Made by a program: the position numbers and the translations under genes. From an uncultured Lachnospiraceae bacterium (lineage in GTDB: Bacteria > Bacillota > Clostridia > Lachnospirales > Lachnospiraceae): a stretch of 64,000 nucleotides of DNA. Under the pieces are notes generated by a model that did no database searches, had not been told where the DNA came from, and saw only the letters and a list, made by a program, of their open reading frames with translations. Below are positions 60,618-64,000 of this stretch, one piece after another; the stretch's first letter is position 1; every line of letters starts with the position of its first letter. The DNA is taken from positions 1 through 64,000 of the forward strand of contig CAJUID010000008.1 of assembly GCA_910585905.1 (NCBI GenBank). The letters are read 5' to 3'.

Positions 60618-61388
60618 ATGGCGACAGTAATGATTGATGCGGGGCATGGCGGTTTCGACAGTGGTGCCTCCTATGACGGAAGATCAGAAAAGAACGATAC
60701 GCTGAATCTTGCTCTGGCAGTGGGAAATATTCTTGAGAATAATGGGGTAGATGTGCTGTATACTAGAACTACAGATGTCTACCAAAGTCCGAATGAGAAA
60801 GCAAATATTGCAAATCGGAGTGATGCTTCTTATTTTGTGTCGATTCACCGAAATTCCAGTGAAACTCCGAATACCTACTCTGGTGCTCAGACATTAGTAT
60901 ATGCGGATGCAGGAATACCGGCACTTTTTGCCCAGAATATTAACAGAGAGCTGGAAAAAGTAGGGTTTGAAAATCTTGGGACCTCTGTGCGGCCAAATCT
61001 TGCTGTTCTGCGGGGAACGGATATGCCTGCAGCGCTGTTGGAGGTTGGATTTATCAATACAGCGCAGGATAATCGCCTTTTTGACCTTAAATTTCCGGAA
61101 ATTGCGCAGGCAATTGCAAATGGTATTTTAGACACGATACGTGGGGCAAATCTTGAGACAAATGAGGCGGACAGTTATAGTGTAGAGGTTGGCAATTTTA
61201 TGCACCATAGCAATGCAAAGGCTCTTGCCCAAAATATGCAGGATGACGGTTTTAGCTGCTATATTGAACCAGTCAATAATATTTACAGGGTAAGGCATGG
61301 GAATTTTGCAAGTTTAGAGGAGGCAAAACAAGCCAGACAGAAGCTTTTTGACAAAGGCTATGAGGCAAGAGTAATTGAGCATAGATAG
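60618..61388 (+). CDS. N-acetylmuramoyl-L-alanine amidase with C-terminal SPOR domain
   Basis: 256 residues. Amidase_3 zinc ligands H10 (DAGHGG), E24 and H77 (VSIHRN), catalytic E142 (ALLEVGF). From about 184 the SPOR fold is visible (SYSVEVGNFMHHSNAKALAQ, YRVRHGNFASLEEAKQARQK), which binds denuded septal peptidoglycan. There is no signal peptide, unusual for a wall enzyme, although such short forms occur in Clostridia; it may leave by another route or act on release. AAAAGGAGAG precedes the ATG. Confidence 0.9.
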   Translation: MATVMIDAGHGGFDSGASYDGRSEKNDTLNLALAVGNILENNGVDVLYTRTTDVYQSPNEKANIANRSDASYFVSIHRNSSETPNTYSGAQTLVYADAGIPALFAQNINRELEKVGFENLGTSVRPNLAVLRGTDMPAALLEVGFINTAQDNRLFDLKFPEIAQAIANGILDTIRGANLETNEADSYSVEVGNFMHHSNAKALAQNMQDDGFSCYIEPVNNIYRVRHGNFASLEEAKQARQKLFDKGYEARVIEHR

Positions 61389-61421
61389 CCAAAGAGCAAC
61401 ATAAGTGCTATAATAAAGTCC

Positions 61422-61525
61422 AAGGTATCAGTTCTTTGCAGGAGCATCCGGGTGCTGCCTGGGTGTTGTTCGTGTCCAGTTCCGACTAAATATATGCGCT
61501 GTGAACACGGAACAGCTGATACCTT
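61422..61525. other. Structured intergenic element between convergent genes
   Basis: AAGGTATCAG (61422-61431) pairs with CTGATACCTT (61516-61525), closing about 85 bases that contain a smaller AGCA/TGCT hairpin (61442-61455). A TATAAT lies at 61409-61414 without a clear -35. It could be a small RNA or a shared termination structure for the amidase and the RNase H-like gene. Confidence 0.35.
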
Positions 61526-61609
61526 TCATGTATGATTGAACAGTTAGAGTACAGTTACAAATGAAACAAGTGAAAATCTTTTTGATGTTTCGCAGTCGGA
61601 GTAGTAGTA

Positions 61610-62857
61610 TTAGCTGCGGAAATATGGCATTTGTCTGGATAGGTATTGTCTCCAAAACCGAGTGTTATTGTCATAATTTTCAGGTAGTTCGCAGAAATTT
61701 AGTTTATCCTTATATTCCAAATGAAAGAGAGTGGATTCTTTCGCCGCATTATCAAGAGAGGTTGATTTTTTTCTAGAGGATGCTGTGAGGTTTGGGAGGA
61801 AGTAGCCCTCTTTTTTGACAAAGCAGGTGGAGGCGGTTGCTTTTTTTCGGAATGCGCTGTCAACAAATTCTGCAACACTTTTATGTACTGCCATGTCTTC
61901 TTTTGGAAGGTAGTAGTAATCTTTATAATTTGGCAGGAATAGTTTTAATGTGCCTTTGTAGAGTGAAAAGGAAAAATGGGCCCTGTCATTTTCAAGAGAG
62001 AGCTGCGCTGAGCGGAACATGGAGCAAAGTGGGGCATTTTCTTCTATATTTTCTAATGCAGTCTCAGGATATGGCGTCACCAAATGTACTGTTTTTGGTA
62101 CGGAAACCGGAAGGCATAATGTAATAGAAACAGATTGGCCTTGGGTTATCTGAATATCCATTGAGGATAGATTTTCTTCTGTAAGGAGCCGTGCTGTGCA
62201 GGCATCGGATAGATATTCGTCGTAGGTCAGGATGCTGCACAAATTTAACATCATCTCAATGTCATCATGGTTGTGGAGTAATAGCACTTTTTCTAATTTA
62301 GCAGCATTATCTGGGTTAAGAATCTTTTGCTGCATGTATTCTGAGTAGACGCTAATTAACTCCCCACCGGAAAAAGTATCTTGGCGCTTTATGCCAAGCC
62401 AGCGTTCCAAAGCGGTCTGGCTGCATTTTTCAAACATTAGGGCATGGCGCAGGGGGCGTACTTTTCCTAGGATATCCATGCAGTGAGTGCCTGTTGTATC
62501 ATTTAATAACTCTTCGCAGTGGTTTGTAAGGCGGATTGCATGTCTTTTGCATTTTTTTAATACATACGGTATATCAAATGTTTTTCCATTAAAATGATAG
62601 AGATATTTAATGCCAGATAAATTTTTTAAAAAAGTTTCGAGAATCTGTTTTTCACTCTGGTAATTGTTGGCAAACCACTGCCGTAACAGCCATGTTTTTT
62701 TCTCACTGTCATAATGCATTAGGCCAATCAAGTAGAGGGAGGAAGCATTTGGGGATAAGCCTGTTGTCTCAATGTCAAAAAAAGCCGTCTGCTCCTGTGG
62801 ATGGGGGAAACAGTAAGGGAAATGTGGCTGGCCAATGTAACTTTGTATCTCTTTCAT
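61610..62857 (-). CDS. Ribonuclease H-like (YprB-type) exonuclease domain protein
   Basis: 415 residues. The DEDD-type nuclease fold is read in order: FFDIETTGLSPNASSLYLIG (motif I with D and E), LYHFNGKTFDIPYVLKKC (motif II), and HNHDDIEMMLNL (motif III). This is the RNase_H_2 / YprB group of predicted 3'-5' exonucleases. The C-terminal 190 residues are specific to the family and unrecognised. Transcribed alone on the minus strand, start ATG with GGAGGAT-type site. Role in DNA or RNA repair is a family inference. Confidence 0.82.
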   Translation of the reverse strand: MKEIQSYIGQPHFPYCFPHPQEQTAFFDIETTGLSPNASSLYLIGLMHYDSEKKTWLLRQWFANNYQSEKQILETFLKNLSGIKYLYHFNGKTFDIPYVLKKCKRHAIRLTNHCEELLNDTTGTHCMDILGKVRPLRHALMFEKCSQTALERWLGIKRQDTFSGGELISVYSEYMQQKILNPDNAAKLEKVLLLHNHDDIEMMLNLCSILTYDEYLSDACTARLLTEENLSSMDIQITQGQSVSITLCLPVSVPKTVHLVTPYPETALENIEENAPLCSMFRSAQLSLENDRAHFSFSLYKGTLKLFLPNYKDYYYLPKEDMAVHKSVAEFVDSAFRKKATASTCFVKKEGYFLPNLTASSRKKSTSLDNAAKESTLFHLEYKDKLNFCELPENYDNNTRFWRQYLSRQMPYFRS

Positions 62858-63026
62858 AGGTATCCTCCTGCTCGGTAATTTTCATAGATATTCAAAGATA
62901 TTATACTCTTGCCTGGTAATATCAGCAAGGAAGTATTCGTTTGACTTTCCCCATTTTTTATGAAGAGATAATCTGCAGTTATCCATACACATATCATTCA
63001 CTAATTTTGCTCTGTGTACATAATTT

Positions 63027-63161
63027 TCATTCAGAATCAAATGGAACAATCAGGAATGCAGCCTCATCTGGCAACGCTACGCTTTGAGGAAGGTCTAATG
63101 CTTTGCAAACTTCGATGTATGATTTATGCGCCCCTGTCGCAAACTCACTGCTGCATGACGC
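63027..63161 (-). pseudogene. 3' remnant of an unknown gene
   Basis: A 44-codon minus-strand stretch ending at a TGA reads as protein (FATGAHKSYIEVCKALDL then PQSVALPDEAAFLIVPFDSE) but has no start, and an in-frame stop lies just upstream. It looks like the tail of a deleted gene in the otherwise empty 550-base gap before the DUF2442 gene. A 7-bp inverted repeat (GCGCCCC at 63128-63134, GGGGCGC at 63175-63181) overlaps its upstream edge. The family is not recognised. Confidence 0.35.
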
Positions 63162-63352
63162 TCAGACATGCTTCGGGGCGCTTATCTATATTGAGAAAAT
63201 AGTAGTTTTTAATGCACTGGGAAAGTAAAACTCTTTCTGCAAGTTCCGCAAAATAAGGAATAAAATGGGGTGAAAGGGATTAGCATGTGTTTATAAAGAT
63301 TTTCCTAACAGTTTTTTAGGGAATGTGTTATACTACATTTAATACAAGGAAG

Positions 63353-63381
63353 TGATAGGATAAAAGCAGAGAGGTGTTTAG
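63353..63381. repeat. Direct repeat, copy 1 (29 bp), left of the DUF2442/DUF4160 pair
   Basis: TGATAGGATAAAAGCAGAGA plus GGTGTTTAG, identical at all 29 positions to 63939-63967; the bases on either side differ. It lies just upstream of the DUF2442 gene. Confidence 0.95.
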
Positions 63382-63406
63382 AAACGTTGGATTGGAGGGG
63401 ATATGG

Positions 63407-63679
63407 ATGATGTATCCTTTTATAACTTTAGATGATGGAACCGAGATTACTCATTCAGAAATGTTAAAGGATGGTACGGTAAAGGTGTATATGGAGAAAC
63501 CAGATGAAAAAGATTGTTTTCACCATGCCATCTGTTATTTGCCAGATTATCACTGGCAAGATGTTTTTGGTTTTTCGCAAGAAGAGATGGACAGGTTAAA
63601 AGAGGTTGTAGAATCTACAGCACATCTTATTATTGAGTTTTCAAAAGAGGGAGGATTTGACCATGCCGCAGGTCTTTAA
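63407..63679 (+). CDS. DUF2442 domain protein, likely antitoxin partner
   Basis: About 90 residues from ATG 63407 (GGAGGGG upstream; the adjacent ATG at 63410 is equally possible). FITLDDGTEITHSEMLKDGT, KVYMEKPDEKDCFHHAICYL and DVFGFSQEEMDRLKEVVE are the pattern of DUF2442-type proteins, usually encoded with DUF4160 genes and suspected to be type II toxin-antitoxin pairs. It overlaps the DUF4160 gene by 17 bases. The gene pair lies between the two direct repeats. Confidence 0.65.
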   Translation: MMYPFITLDDGTEITHSEMLKDGTVKVYMEKPDEKDCFHHAICYLPDYHWQDVFGFSQEEMDRLKEVVESTAHLIIEFSKEGGFDHAAGL

Positions 63680-63941
63680 GATAGGTGGGTATTGGGTATA
63701 TTTTTGGTCAAATGAAAATGACCCAGCTGAACCGGTGCATGTTCATGTGGCAGAGGGAAAACCAGTAAAAAATGCTACAAAGATATGGGTAACAAGGGCA
63801 GGGAAATGTCTGTTGGCCAATAATAACTCCCATATTCCTGAGAGAACATTGCAAAATATTGTTCGTATTATAGAAGCAAGAAGTTCTGAGGTTATATGTA
63901 AATGGGAAAGTCATTTTGGGGAAATCAAATATTACTGTTGA
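63663..63941 (+). CDS. DUF4160 domain protein, possible toxin partner
   Basis: 92 residues from ATG 63663 (GGGAGGA upstream). FKIGGYWVYFWSNENDPAEP, VHVHVAEGKPVKNATKIWV, and ERTLQNIVRIIEARSSEV follow the DUF4160 pattern, including the conserved PxHVHV segment. Its stop codon falls at the beginning of the second 29-bp repeat. Toxic activity is suspected in the family and not shown here. Confidence 0.7.
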   Translation: MPQVFKIGGYWVYFWSNENDPAEPVHVHVAEGKPVKNATKIWVTRAGKCLLANNNSHIPERTLQNIVRIIEARSSEVICKWESHFGEIKYYC

Positions 63942-63967
63942 TAGGATAAAAGCAGAGAGGTGTTTAG
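63939..63967. repeat. Direct repeat, copy 2 (29 bp), right of the DUF2442/DUF4160 pair
   Basis: Identical to 63353-63381, 586 bases later. It contains the stop of the DUF4160 gene at its left edge and GAGAGGTG, which serves as ribosome site for the next gene. Confidence 0.95.
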
Positions 63968-63969
63968 TG

Positions 63970-64000
63970 ATGGATAAAATATTTCGTTCCGATCATGCAT
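63970..64000 (+). CDS. Start of a gene running off the window
   Basis: ATG at 63970 preceded by GAGAGGTG inside direct repeat copy 2; only MDKIFRSDHA is visible. Too little to identify. Confidence 0.4.
   Translation, partial: MDKIFRSDHA

Noticed and set aside
63014..63202. Plus-strand 62-codon frame
   Set aside because: No ribosome site and no protein-like pattern; the opposite strand carries a better remnant.
1..64000. CRISPR arrays, tRNA and rRNA genes
   Set aside because: No regularly spaced repeats with unique spacers and no cloverleaf or rRNA sequence were recognised on either strand.

Overview
The window looks like the chromosome of a low-to-moderate GC Firmicute, most likely a Lachnospiraceae member. 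It carries a large AT-rich prophage (about 1 to 28.5 kb) followed by ordinary host chromosome (28.6 to 64 kb). The host call rests on the gene order pyrH-frr-uppS-cdsA-dxr-rseP-ispG-polC, a Gram-positive PolC, a DUF5685 gene beside a DnaJ with a Cys-rich tail, a bactofilin just before pyrH, and a secreted ricin-domain GH43 enzyme. All names come from reading protein motifs; no database search was possible.

Prophage, 1-28.5 kb. The left edge is an IS91-family element (1 to about 1.18 kb) beside a decayed tail-fibre fragment. From 14 kb leftward (minus strand) run three small genes, a 925-residue protein that reads as a single-chain two-barrel RNA polymerase of the YonO/QDE-1 type, a zinc-ribbon protein, a terminator, three virion-type genes, a lysis set (holin, amidase) and two tail-fibre genes. 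From 14.5 kb rightward (plus strand) runs an early operon. It encodes a sigma-like/DUF262 fusion, a Sak4-like ATPase, SSB, a primase-helicase, a Cas4/RecB-like nuclease, a DnaE-type polymerase, a secreted SH3 protein, an HPr/Crh-like protein, a small basic protein and NrdD/NrdG. Between the arms, 13.98-14.58 kb holds a consensus promoter inside an inverted-repeat operator and a chain of RNA-like hairpins. Having its own polymerase, sigma-like protein, replisome and nucleotide supply makes it resemble SPbeta-like phages. No terminase, portal, capsid, tape measure or integrase is visible, so the rest lies left of the window or is lost.

Three phage genes (13.40, 20.74 and 24.06 kb) can only be read with AUU or AUA as start codon behind a strong Shine-Dalgarno. 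One is a catalytic PHP-DnaE, one a signal-peptide protein and one a CxxC protein.

Host, 28.6-64 kb. A perfect bidirectional terminator closes the phage. Then come a secreted GH43 enzyme with a ricin-type lectin domain inside its catalytic fold; a thiE-HAD-thiD operon; a ribbon-helix-helix protein fused in frame to a GH13 amylase behind a promoter with a palindromic spacer; dtd; a DUF5685/DnaJ/membrane/HD/M14-peptidase group; bactofilin; the UMP kinase to PolC cluster for translation recycling, envelope lipid, isoprenoid and replication functions; a YugP-type protease; an intramembrane-sensing two-component system with an ABC transporter; rplS; a cell-wall amidase; an RNase H-like exonuclease; and a DUF2442/DUF4160 pair framed by perfect 29-bp direct repeats. 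Two copies of a MITE-like intergenic repeat (36.4 and 56.1 kb) and a 39-bp minisatellite inside polC are also present.
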